A stretch of 56,159 bases of DNA from DATGKR01 sp035294565. GTDB lineage: Bacteria; Actinomycetota; Acidimicrobiia; Acidimicrobiales; Palsa-688. The stretch is taken from the NCBI GenBank assembly GCA_035294565.1, contig DATGKR010000139.1:1-56159 (forward strand), in the 5' to 3' direction. Under the pieces are notes generated by a model. The model searched no databases. It was given only the letters and a program-made list of their open reading frames with translations, and was not told where the DNA came from. The position numbers and the translations under genes are program-made. Shown here piece by piece: positions 48,649 to 56,159 of this stretch (its first letter is position 1; every line of letters begins with the position of its first letter).

Positions 48649-50199
48649 TCAGTCCTGGGGCTTGGCGGGGACGGTCCCCTCCGTGCGACGTGCGTCCTCC
48701 GAGGCCCGAGGGTGGTCCCCGTGGCCGTTGCCTCCTGCGTGCTCAACGGCACCGGCGTGCCCGTCGCCGTGGTCCTCGCCGAGCGTGTGGTAGGCCCCGT
48801 CAGCCGTTCGGTAGATGATCCCGCCGAGCGGACGCTGTATGGGATGGGCGTCGGTCCGTTGGAGGGACTTGCACGCCCGGTAGGCGATGGCGAAGCCGAC
48901 AACCGGCCCAACGATGAGCCCGATCTGGAGGATCTCCACCAGGCGCTCCCACGGGATGTGGGTGTCGTTGGCGATGATGTCCGCCCCCGTCCCGAGGGTG
49001 AGGTCGGAGAAGAAGACGATCGCGGCCACCCCGAGAGCCGTGCGGAACGGCTTGTCGCGGGGCCGGTCCAGCAGGTTGTGGGACCCGTAGTCCTTGTAGA
49101 TCCGCCGGTCTATCGCCGGCCAGGCGAACATGATGGCGAAGATGATCGCCGGGATCAGCAGGCCCGGGAAGAACGGGTTGGGGATCTCCACCCCGAACGA
49201 CCGGAACTCCCAGTGGGGGAACAGGCGCAGATCACCATCGAGCCAGGCGAGGTACCAGTCTGGCTGAGCGCCGGCCGAAACCGTGTAGGGCGTGTAGGGG
49301 CCGTAGAGCCAGATCGGGTTGATCTGCACGAAGCCGCCGAGGAAGAAGGTGACGGCGCCGACGAGCATCATCAGGCCGCCCGACTTGAGCACGAACGTGG
49401 GGAAGAACCGGGTCCCCTTGATGTTGGTCTCGGTCTTATCGGGACCGGGGAAGTCGGTGTGCTTCTGGCGCCACAGGATCATCAGATGGGCGGTGAGAAG
49501 ACCGACGATCAGCAGCGGGAAGATGAACTCGTGGATGACAAACATCCGCTCGAAGAAGACCGTCCCCGGGTAGCGGCCGCCCCACAGCAGGTAGGCCAGC
49601 CAGGTGCCGATGTTGAACGGGATGCTCTCGATGATCGAGTAGATGACCCGCAGGCCCGTGCCCGACAGCAGGTCGTCGGGCAGCGAGTAGCCCGTGAACC
49701 CCTCCAGCGAGGCGATCTGCCACAGCAGCAGGCCGATGATCCAGTTGATCTCCCGGGGCTTTCTAAAGGCGCCGGTGAAGAAGATGCGCCCCATGTGGAA
49801 GAAGATGGCCGCCAGGAAGATGAGCGCCGCCCAGTGGTGGGCCTGGCGCATGATCAGGCCGAACTTCACGTTGAAGGTGATGTTCAGCACCGAGGCGTAC
49901 GCCTCCGAGACGTGCTGGCCGACGAGCGGCGCGTAAACGTGTCCCGGGGCGCCCGCGTAGACGACGTCCTTCTGGGAGGGGACGTAGAAGAGGGCGAGGT
50001 AGATCCCGGTGAAGATCAAGATGATCAGCGAGTCCATGGCGATCTCGCCGACCATGAACGACCAGTGGTCGGGGAAGATCTTGTCCAGGACGCTGACCAG
50101 CCACTTGGACGAGCCGAAGCGGTCGTCGACCTCGTCGAGTGCCTTCTTGCCGAGGGTGAAGCGGCGCTGGGCGGCGGCCCGCTCGGCGGTGGTGCTCAT
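48649..50199 (-). CDS. qcrB: Cytochrome bc1 complex cytochrome b subunit
   Basis: 516 residues. Four heme ligands in two pairs: RQAHHWAALIFLAAIFFHMGRIFF and VIHEFIFPLLIVGLLTAHLM. GFTGYSLPDDLLSGTGLRVI and NPIWLYGPYTPY (replacing the classical PEWY) are the actinobacterial Qo-site features. A long C-terminal tail rich in His/Gly is usual for this phylum. It oxidises menaquinol in the supercomplex with aa3. ATG at 50199, seven bases after qcrA. Confidence 0.95.
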   Translation of the reverse strand: MSTTAERAAAQRRFTLGKKALDEVDDRFGSSKWLVSVLDKIFPDHWSFMVGEIAMDSLIILIFTGIYLALFYVPSQKDVVYAGAPGHVYAPLVGQHVSEAYASVLNITFNVKFGLIMRQAHHWAALIFLAAIFFHMGRIFFTGAFRKPREINWIIGLLLWQIASLEGFTGYSLPDDLLSGTGLRVIYSIIESIPFNIGTWLAYLLWGGRYPGTVFFERMFVIHEFIFPLLIVGLLTAHLMILWRQKHTDFPGPDKTETNIKGTRFFPTFVLKSGGLMMLVGAVTFFLGGFVQINPIWLYGPYTPYTVSAGAQPDWYLAWLDGDLRLFPHWEFRSFGVEIPNPFFPGLLIPAIIFAIMFAWPAIDRRIYKDYGSHNLLDRPRDKPFRTALGVAAIVFFSDLTLGTGADIIANDTHIPWERLVEILQIGLIVGPVVGFAIAYRACKSLQRTDAHPIQRPLGGIIYRTADGAYHTLGEDHGDGHAGAVEHAGGNGHGDHPRASEDARRTEGTVPAKPQD

Positions 50200-50206
50200 C
50201 GCGGGC

Positions 50207-51256
50207 TCACCCCCTCGCCCAGTAGCCCGGCCCGACCGGCTGCTGGTAGTCGCTCTGGGCGACGATGTAGCCGTCGCCGTCGACCGTTATGGGAAGCTGT
50301 GGCAGCGACCGCGGCGCCGGGCCGAACACCGGCTTGGCGTCGAGAAGTATGTCGAAGGTGGACTCGTGGCAGGGGCACATCAGCTGGAAGGTCTGCTGGT
50401 TGTAGAGGCCGGCCGGGCACCCTGCGTGGGTGCAGATCTTCGAGAAGGCCACGATGCCGCCGCCGCCGTCCATGGGGATGTTCCAGCCCTGGTTGGCGGG
50501 CACCACCCGGAAGGGGGCGCTGCCGACGTTGATCAGCAGCGTCGGTGCGAGGGCGTCGTCCATGTGGCCCTCGGGAAGCACGGTGATGATGCTGTTCGGG
50601 GGCATGTCATCGGGTCGCACCGGCTCGCCGTCCAAGGTCACCGCCCTGATGCCCTTCCGCCAGGAGGTGTAGGCGAGGTTGTCTTTGGGCCGGGGCCCCA
50701 GCGAGGCGAGCGGGAACAGCGTGGCGATGCCGAACACCCCCCCGACCGCTCCCAGGGTCTTGAGTATGAACGGCCTGCGCGCCATCGCGTCGGTGCCCCG
50801 GCTGAGTGACTCGGCGACGGCCACGCGCTCCTCTTCGGGGCTCACGGAGTGGTGGCCGCGGCTGGCCGTGACCTGATGGCCGGGCATCAGGTCGCGGGCC
50901 CAGAGGATGAAGCCGACGCCGAGACCGAGGAAGGCCAGGCCCCAGCAGACGCCCGCCAGCTGGGTGTTGGCCCCGTCGACGTAGACGGCGGCGAGTCCCA
51001 TGGAGGCGAGGAGCGTCAAGATGAAGCAGGCGCCTATCTTGCGTTCGGCGCGCCTGGCGCCCTTGGGGTCGTCCTGGTAGCGCCAGTGACCGTCGTCCTG
51101 GTCGACGGGCACGTCGTCGGGCCACGGCTCGCCCGGGTCTATCCCGAAGTGGCGGGGGTTCCGTCCCGCTGGGACCCGGCGCTGGCCTTCGCCACCTGTC
51201 TCCGCCGGGCCGTGGCCGACCTGGCCAGGCTCGGTCCAGTCGCGTGTTGTGCTCAT
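50207..51256 (-). CDS. qcrA: Rieske iron-sulfur subunit of cytochrome bc1 complex
   Basis: 349 residues with the three N-terminal membrane helices specific to actinobacterial QcrA (about 78-97, 103-124 and 170-190). The Rieske 2Fe-2S site is CTHAGC (with the loop PAGLYNQQTFQL) and CPCHESTFD; the second motif has Glu where CPCHGS is common. It carries electrons from quinol to the QcrC hemes. The ATG overlaps the qcrC stop (ATGA). Confidence 0.95.
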   Translation of the reverse strand: MSTTRDWTEPGQVGHGPAETGGEGQRRVPAGRNPRHFGIDPGEPWPDDVPVDQDDGHWRYQDDPKGARRAERKIGACFILTLLASMGLAAVYVDGANTQLAGVCWGLAFLGLGVGFILWARDLMPGHQVTASRGHHSVSPEEERVAVAESLSRGTDAMARRPFILKTLGAVGGVFGIATLFPLASLGPRPKDNLAYTSWRKGIRAVTLDGEPVRPDDMPPNSIITVLPEGHMDDALAPTLLINVGSAPFRVVPANQGWNIPMDGGGGIVAFSKICTHAGCPAGLYNQQTFQLMCPCHESTFDILLDAKPVFGPAPRSLPQLPITVDGDGYIVAQSDYQQPVGPGYWARG

Positions 51257-52137
51257 CGTCTGGCTCCAGTCAAACGCAGGGCCAACCACAGCACCACGAA
51301 ACCCACCAGGACGCCGAAGAACCCTTCGGCCACCGGGCCGAAGTAGGAAATCCCGAAACCGCCCGGCGAGTCGGGGTGGTTCAGGTAGTGGACGTACTGC
51401 GCTATCGCCGACAGCTGCTGGTTGGAGAGCTCTTTGGGACCGAAGATCGGCATCGGCTTGGGCCCGACCCGCGGGGCTTCTGCCGCAATCCGCAGGCTGG
51501 CGTTGCGCAGCGTGGGGATCACATCACCCTTCGACAGCATGCCGCCCGAGCCGGCCGCCTGGTGGCACTCGGCACAGTTGACCTGGTAGAGCTGCTCACC
51601 TTCGGAGAGGGTCACGCAGTCAGGGTTGGTGTTGGTCGCCGCCGAGGTGCTCGTCTCGTCCTTGCAGAGCGGCAGGACGGTCGGGATCGTCGGGCCGAAC
51701 TTGTACGTGCCGGTGATAACCGGGAGGGCGTTCACGTAGGCGACGAGGTCGCGTATCTCCTGCTTGGTGAACAACGGGCGGTTCAGCAGTGGCTGGTTGT
51801 CGGGGGAGTTGAGAGGCATGCGACCGGTGCTCAAATAGAAGTCCGCGGCTGCGGCCCCGACGCTGATCAGCGATGGCGCCCCCTGGACCACCCCGCCGCG
51901 CCCCTCGTAGCCGTGGCAGCTCTCGCAATGCTCGTCGTAGAGGACCTGGCCGTTGGCGATGTCCTGGGGGTTGGTGCTCACCAGCGCTTGCTGGGCGCGT
52001 GCCGGGCTGCTGGTCAGGGCCAGGACCGAGAAGACAACCGCTGCGGCCACGAGGAGGGCGGCGGGCCCGGCGACGAGGCGCCGCTTCCTCGCGGCACTCC
52101 GGCGCTCGCTGTTCGAGGGAAGGGCGGCGTCGGTCAT
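51253..52137 (-). CDS. qcrC: Diheme cytochrome c subunit of cytochrome bc1 complex
   Basis: 294 residues. Hydrophobic N-terminus (LLVAAAVVFSVLALTSSPARA) then two heme c sites, CESCH and CAECH, with Met ligands GRMPL and PIFGPKEL region, and a C-terminal anchor helix (VLVGFVVLWLALRL). This is the fused cytochrome cc of actinobacteria that passes electrons directly to CtaC; no soluble cytochrome c is needed. ATG at 52137; overlaps ctaE. Confidence 0.95.
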   Translation of the reverse strand: MTDAALPSNSERRSAARKRRLVAGPAALLVAAAVVFSVLALTSSPARAQQALVSTNPQDIANGQVLYDEHCESCHGYEGRGGVVQGAPSLISVGAAAADFYLSTGRMPLNSPDNQPLLNRPLFTKQEIRDLVAYVNALPVITGTYKFGPTIPTVLPLCKDETSTSAATNTNPDCVTLSEGEQLYQVNCAECHQAAGSGGMLSKGDVIPTLRNASLRIAAEAPRVGPKPMPIFGPKELSNQQLSAIAQYVHYLNHPDSPGGFGISYFGPVAEGFFGVLVGFVVLWLALRLTGARR

Positions 52138-52748
52138 TTGAGGACGAAGATGACGAGGAACAGTGCGATCCACACCACGTCGACGAAGTGCCAGTAGTAG
52201 GAGAGCATCTCTATCGCCGGCATCGTCCGGTGGCCGAAGCGGGGCGTGGTCAGCACCCGGACGGACACGATGACCATGCCTATCAGGCCGCCCGCTACGT
52301 GGAGGAAGTGGAACCCGGTGAGCGTGTAGAAGGCCGAGCTGTACCCGTCCCTCGAGATGGCGAACGGTCGGCCGAGGTAGTCGGAGATCTGCATGCCCTC
52401 GAAGAGCGCGCCGAGGGCGAACGTCAGGGCAGTCCAGCCGATGAAGCCCCATTTAGAGCCGCGCGCTGCCCGGTACACCCCGTACTGCATGGTGAACGAT
52501 GAGAGCACGAGCAGGATGGTCGCTACGAGGACCGGCGGCACGTCGAGCGTGTCGCCTTTCGGCGGCCAGGGGTGGGTCGCCGCCCGCAGGCTGAAGTAGG
52601 CGGCGAAAAGCCCGGAGAAGAACATGAGCTCCGACGCCAGCCAGGTGATCACCCCGACCTGCAGCAGCTTGGGCCGGTACATCGAGGGGTCCACTTGCCG
52701 GAGGGCGGGGCTGGTCGGGGCGGCTCCCGCCGCCGAGATCGTCGTCAC
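52134..52748 (-). CDS. ctaE: Cytochrome c oxidase subunit III
   Basis: 204 residues, five helices: LASELMFFSGLFAAYFSLRA, PPVLVATILLVLSS, then GALFEGMQISDYLG, GFHFLHVAGGLIGMVIV and SYYWHFVDVVWIALFLVIFVLK. The WHFVDVVW end is the COX3 signature. GTG at 52746-52748 with AAAGGAG five bases upstream. First gene of ctaE-qcrC-qcrA-qcrB on the minus strand. Confidence 0.95.
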   Translation of the reverse strand: MTTISAAGAAPTSPALRQVDPSMYRPKLLQVGVITWLASELMFFSGLFAAYFSLRAATHPWPPKGDTLDVPPVLVATILLVLSSFTMQYGVYRAARGSKWGFIGWTALTFALGALFEGMQISDYLGRPFAISRDGYSSAFYTLTGFHFLHVAGGLIGMVIVSVRVLTTPRFGHRTMPAIEMLSYYWHFVDVVWIALFLVIFVLK

Positions 52749-52816
52749 CGGTCTCCTTTCTACACAACAGCCGGCGCCGGTTCCAAAACGGGGCCCGACG
52801 CTATCCTTGGCTCCCG

Positions 52817-53680
52817 ATGGAGTTCTTCACCCGGGCCTCGTCCGAGCCCGGACCGGCGATCCTGATCGCCCTGACCGCCGCCGTCTACCTGTGGGCCGTC
52901 CGGCGCCTGCGCCGCCGTGGGGAACAGTGGGATGCCCGCCGCACGAACGCCTTCGCCGTCGCCGAGGCTCTGCTGGCCGTGACCTTCTTCTCGGGATTGC
53001 CGTCCATGGCCGAGAAGAGCTTCTCCGCCTACACCGCTCAGTACGTCCTGAGCGGCCTTCTAGCGCCGATCCTCCTGACCTCGGCGCTCCCCCTGACGCT
53101 GGTCGTCAAGGCCCTCCCCGAGGCGTGGCGCGCCCGGGTGCAGGGCGCCTTGGAGCACCAGGCCGGCCGGGTGCTCACCAGTCCCCTGGTGCTCTGGCTG
53201 CTCTTCGCTTCTTGGTTGCTCGTCCTGTTCCTCAGTGGTCTCTCTGCCGACGCTGCGCATAGCCGCGCCGTAGATCAGGCTGTGTTCGGCGCTTCGGCGC
53301 TGATCGGCTGGCTCTTCTGTTGGGCGCCGGCAGACATGGACCTGCGCCCACGGCGCATGGGTAGCTGGCCGCGGACGCTGTATCTGCTCCTGGCCGTCCC
53401 CGTGTTCACGATCGTCGGCCTGGAGCTCCAGACGAGGGCCGTGCCAACCTGGCCAGGGGTGAGCCTCTCCGACCTGAGCACCGGGGCCACCGTACTGTGG
53501 CTGATCGGGGAGGTTCTCCTGCTAGGCGGCATCCTCGGCGTGTGGCTGCAATGGCTACGGGACGACGAGCGCAAAGCCCGGGCCCGGGACCTGGAGAACA
53601 CAGCGGCGGCAGAGCGGCAGCTGGCCCTGTGGCGGGCCACCCGCGAGGCAGCCGCGCAGGCCGCCTCGCAGCGCCGGTGA
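52817..53680 (+). CDS. ctaG: Cytochrome c oxidase assembly protein, caa3_CtaG family
   Basis: 287 residues with about seven membrane helices; EKSFSAYTAQYVLSGLLAPILL is where the copper-handling His-rich helix of CtaG normally reads HMxQHxLLxxxAPPLL. Here the usual histidines are replaced (SAYTAQYVL), and GWLFCWAPADMDLRP follows where many have PxxG(D). It should help to insert copper into the oxidase next door, but the missing histidines are odd. A charged, helical C-terminal tail (EDDERKARARDLENTAAAERQLAL-like) is present. ATG at 52817; stop overlaps ilvA. Confidence 0.78.
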   Translation: MEFFTRASSEPGPAILIALTAAVYLWAVRRLRRRGEQWDARRTNAFAVAEALLAVTFFSGLPSMAEKSFSAYTAQYVLSGLLAPILLTSALPLTLVVKALPEAWRARVQGALEHQAGRVLTSPLVLWLLFASWLLVLFLSGLSADAAHSRAVDQAVFGASALIGWLFCWAPADMDLRPRRMGSWPRTLYLLLAVPVFTIVGLELQTRAVPTWPGVSLSDLSTGATVLWLIGEVLLLGGILGVWLQWLRDDERKARARDLENTAAAERQLALWRATREAAAQAASQRR

Positions 53681-54903
53681 GCGGCGCCGAGCCCCGACTC
53701 GTCGGTCTCGACAGCATCCTCGCCGCCCGGGAACGGGTTCGCCCGGTTCTGCGTCCGACCCCGGTCGAGCCGTCGGACTCGCTGTCCCGTCTGGCCGGAC
53801 GCCCGGTCCTCCTCAAACCCGAGTACCGCCAGCGGACCGGCTCGTTCAAGATACGCGGCGCCTACAACCGCATAGCCCAGATGGAACCGGGACGGCCGAC
53901 GGTCGCCGCCTCGGCCGGCAACCACGCCCAGGGTGTCGCCCTTGCGTCTTCGCTCACCGGGCGGATGTCGACGATCTTCATGCCCCGAGGAGCCGCTCTC
54001 CCCAAGGTGGAGGCCACGCGCTCCTACGGGGCTGAGGTACGCCTGGAAGGCGAGACCGTCGAGGACTGCATCGCAGCCGCCAGCGCGTTCGCCGAGGAAA
54101 CGGGCGCCGCCTTCGTGCCCCCCTTCGACGACCCCGACGTGATCGCCGGGCAGGCGAGCATCGGCCTCGAACTGCTCGAAGAGGCGCCCCAAGCCGAGGC
54201 GGTCGTCGTCCCCGTCGGCGGCGGCGGCCTCGTGGCGGGCATCGCCGCCGCGGTGGCTCTGGCCGCCCCGACCGGGAGACGGCCCGCGGTGTACGGCGTC
54301 GAGGCCGAGGGGGCGCCGACCATGGCCGCCGCGCTGGCGGCGGGCCGGCCCGTGACCTTGGAGAGGGTGGCGACCATGGCCGACGGCATCGCCGTCGCCC
54401 GCTGCAGCGAGTTGACCCTCGCCCACGCCGAGGCGTTCGTGGCCAGGATGCTGACGGTCGATGAGGAGGAGATCAGTCGAGCCGTGTTGGTGTCGCTGGA
54501 GCGGGCCAAGGCGGTCGTCGAGCCCGCCGGTGCAGCCGCCTTGGCGGCGGTCCTCTCCGGGCGCGTCCCCGGCAGCGGACCGGTCGTCGCGGTCCTTTCG
54601 GGCGGCAACGTCGACCCGCTGCTTTTGACCAAGCTGGTCGAGCACGGCCTGTCGGCGGCGGGGAGGTACCTGACCGTGCGGGTGGTTATGGCCGACCGCG
54701 TCGGTGCGCTGGCGGCGTTGACAGCCGAGCTGGCCCGCCTTCGCCTCAATGTGCTCGACGTCGAGCACCACCGCTCGAGCCGTGGCCTGCACGTGGCCGA
54801 GGTGGAGGTGCAGGTGACGGTCGAGACGCGTGACCTCTCCCACCACGAGGAGGTGGTGCGGGCGCTGAAAGACGCCGGCTACCAGGTGGAGACCGTCAGC
54901 TGA
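53677..54903 (+). CDS. ilvA: Threonine ammonia-lyase (threonine dehydratase, catabolic-size with ACT domain)
   Basis: 408 residues from a GTG that overlaps the ctaG stop (GTGA). PLP lysine in RTGSFKIRGAYN, asparagine of the cofactor loop in SAGNHAQGVAL, glycine-rich phosphate loop VPVGGGGLVAGIA, and LSGGNVDPLLL. The last 75 residues form one ACT domain (VVMADRVGALAALTAELA). It deaminates threonine to 2-oxobutanoate for isoleucine. The size with one ACT domain matches the short type, often not feedback-inhibited by isoleucine. Confidence 0.9.
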   Translation: MSGAEPRLVGLDSILAARERVRPVLRPTPVEPSDSLSRLAGRPVLLKPEYRQRTGSFKIRGAYNRIAQMEPGRPTVAASAGNHAQGVALASSLTGRMSTIFMPRGAALPKVEATRSYGAEVRLEGETVEDCIAAASAFAEETGAAFVPPFDDPDVIAGQASIGLELLEEAPQAEAVVVPVGGGGLVAGIAAAVALAAPTGRRPAVYGVEAEGAPTMAAALAAGRPVTLERVATMADGIAVARCSELTLAHAEAFVARMLTVDEEEISRAVLVSLERAKAVVEPAGAAALAAVLSGRVPGSGPVVAVLSGGNVDPLLLTKLVEHGLSAAGRYLTVRVVMADRVGALAALTAELARLRLNVLDVEHHRSSRGLHVAEVEVQVTVETRDLSHHEEVVRALKDAGYQVETVS

Positions 54904-55639
54904 GCACACCCTCACCGGGGTAGGCGACCGCCCAGAGGCACAGGCCGTGCGGTGGGGCGGGCTGGCCGGCCGCGGAGCGAGAACCCGAGCGCAGGACCGA
55001 CGTCATCTCCCCGGCGCGTTTCCTCCCCAGTCCGACCTCCACCATGGTGCCGACTATTGAGCGCACCATCTGGTGGCAGAACGACGACGCCTCGATCTCG
55101 AACCTGAGCATCGAGTCCTCGGCGCGGACCCACCGGGCGCGTCTCACCACCCTCACCAGCGAGGCCTCCGGCGCCGGCCGGCGGCAGAAGGCGGAAAAGT
55201 CGTGCTCGCCGACGAAGGCGTCGCACGCCAGGCGCATAGAGACCAGGTCGAGCGGCCGCGCGACGTGCCAGGCGGTGCCGGCAGTGAAGGGATCGCCGAC
55301 CGGGTCGTTGCGGATGGTGTAGCGGTAGAGGCGGGAAACGGCCTGGCGGCGCGCGTCGAAACCGGGCGGGGCCACTTCGGCGCGGCGCACCACCACCGCC
55401 GGCCGCAGCGCCTTGTTGAGCGAGCGCTGCAACATGGCGGGATCGGCGTCGGCGCGGGCGTCGAAGCTGACGACCTGGCCCCAAGCGTGCACTCCGGCGT
55501 CGGTCCGTCCGGCGCAGGTGAGCTCCACCGTGTGGCGCAGGGAGCGTTCCAGCGCGGCGGACATGGCTCCGGCCACGGTCGGCACTCCTCGCTGCAGGGC
55601 GAAGCCGTGGAAGGGCCGCCCGTCGTAAGCGACGACCAT
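54896..55639 (-). CDS. truA: tRNA pseudouridine38-40 synthase TruA
   Basis: 247 residues from ATG 55639. VAYDGRPFHGFALQRGVPTV at the start, catalytic Asp in CAGRTDAGVHAWGQVVSFD, RLYRYTIRNDP and SFCHQMVRSIVGTMVEVG near the end are all TruA motifs. It makes pseudouridine at 38-40 of the anticodon arm. The frame stays open to the rplQ stop with CTG the only earlier start. Eight bases overlap ilvA's tail. Usual partner of rplQ. Confidence 0.94.
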   Translation of the reverse strand: MVVAYDGRPFHGFALQRGVPTVAGAMSAALERSLRHTVELTCAGRTDAGVHAWGQVVSFDARADADPAMLQRSLNKALRPAVVVRRAEVAPPGFDARRQAVSRLYRYTIRNDPVGDPFTAGTAWHVARPLDLVSMRLACDAFVGEHDFSAFCRRPAPEASLVRVVRRARWVRAEDSMLRFEIEASSFCHQMVRSIVGTMVEVGLGRKRAGEMTSVLRSGSRSAAGQPAPPHGLCLWAVAYPGEGVLS

Positions 55640-55717
55640 GCGCAGCCGTCGGGTCGGGGATGCGGTGACGGCTCCCGGTGACCGCTCCCCCGCGTGCTCG
55701 GAAAAGAGGCTCAGCGC

Positions 55718-56104
55718 CTAGACGAACTCGATGCGAGCCATGGGGGCGTTGTCACCGTGGCGCGGCCCGAGCTTGAGGATCCTCGTGTAGCCCCCGGCCC
55801 GGTCGGCATACCGAGGGCCGATCTCGGCGAACAGCTTGTGGGCCATGTCCTTGTCGCGTATCAGCGCAACGACCTGGCGCTGCAGGTGGACGGCCACCGC
55901 CGGGTCTTCCGCCGCGGCCGCCTTCTTCGCCTTGGTCACGCACTTCTCCACGACCGGACGCAGGAACTTGGCCTTGGCCTCGGTGGTCACGATCGCCTCG
56001 GCGGCGACGAGGGAAGCGACCAGGTTGCCCACCATGGCCTTCTGGTGCGCTGAATCCCCGCCGAAACGCCGCCCCTTCTTCGGCCTCGCCGGCAGCGTGG
56101 TCAC
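55718..56104 (-). CDS. rplQ: 50S ribosomal protein L17
   Basis: 128 residues from a GTG at 56104, one base after the rpoA stop; the frame also opens earlier (ATG at 56140), which would overlap rpoA and add 12 non-conserved residues. RPKKGRRFGGDSAHQKAMVGNLVASLV is the L17 start, TTEAKAKFLRPVVEK follows, and the tail GGYTRILKLGPRHGDNAPMARIEFV is typical. Confidence 0.95.
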   Translation of the reverse strand: MTTLPARPKKGRRFGGDSAHQKAMVGNLVASLVAAEAIVTTEAKAKFLRPVVEKCVTKAKKAAAAEDPAVAVHLQRQVVALIRDKDMAHKLFAEIGPRYADRAGGYTRILKLGPRHGDNAPMARIEFV

Positions 56105-56105
56105 G

Positions 56106-56159
56106 TCAGTCCTTCGAGCGGAGCGACAGGCCCCGCTCATCGAGCTTCTGGAGCACCTC
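56106..56159 (-). CDS. rpoA: RNA polymerase alpha subunit, last 17 residues
   Basis: The reverse strand at the window edge reads EVLQKLDERGLSLRSKD and a TGA, matching the end of the alpha C-terminal domain, followed by rplQ as in most bacteria. Only the end is present; the gene continues to the right. Confidence 0.85.
   Translation of the reverse strand, partial: EVLQKLDERGLSLRSKD

Overview
The window reads as one stretch of chromosome from a high-GC (roughly 70 percent) actinobacterium. The best fit is the class Acidimicrobiia or a close relative. The evidence is the actinobacterial qcrCAB/ctaCDEF respiratory set with a diheme QcrC, GuaB3 beside guaA, tight ATGA/GTGA operon overlaps, many GTG/TTG (and possibly CTG) starts, a DtxR/IdeR-like iron box, and a perfect CIRCE element at groES. 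I cannot name the genus. I see no tRNA, rRNA, CRISPR array, prophage or intact insertion sequence, and most of the content is core housekeeping.

Layout. 1-5430: the end of a MoxR/ChlI-type AAA ATPase, an unusual ECF-like sigma protein with a transmembrane segment and a Ser/Thr/Gly-rich tail, a GH2 beta-mannosidase-like enzyme, and three small genes (one SCP2-like). 5420-9203: an FbpABC-type ferric-iron ABC importer under a probable iron box. 9260-17875: central metabolism, with mdh and icd, metF, the purN-purH-folD purine/one-carbon operon, sucC-sucD, and a free-standing cobalamin-binding subunit that logically feeds succinyl-CoA. 18056-24834: a PAS-GGDEF-EAL c-di-GMP protein, a YceI-like protein, PcrA/UvrD helicase with a 33-codon ORF behind it, and a short-chain dehydrogenase.

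24841-31594 (minus strand): guaA, guaB3, a zinc-ribbon/CD225 membrane protein, a Nudix CoA pyrophosphatase, a small conserved protein, then groEL-groES below CIRCE. 31619-34815: the t6A tRNA-modification operon udg-tsaE-tsaB-rimI-tsaD. 34874-45113: an RDD protein, then a long minus-strand operon for translation and cell-wall precursors (rplM, rpsI, glmM, a 1120-residue GlmS-like protein, acpS, nnr, alr, a P1-family peptidase).

45289-54903 holds the aerobic terminal respiratory chain (ctaC-ctaD-ctaF; ctaE-qcrC-qcrA-qcrB on the other strand; ctaG; ilvA). It lies between truA and rplM, which are commonly neighbours in actinobacteria. 54896-56159 resumes the ribosomal operon with truA, rplQ and the end of rpoA.

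The most unusual items are the extended GlmS-like protein, whose canonical C-terminal catalytic tail lies inside the chain, and the repeat-bearing 362-bp region in front of it. Next come the sigma factor with its own membrane anchor, the respiratory block between truA and rplM, and several very small or non-ATG genes.
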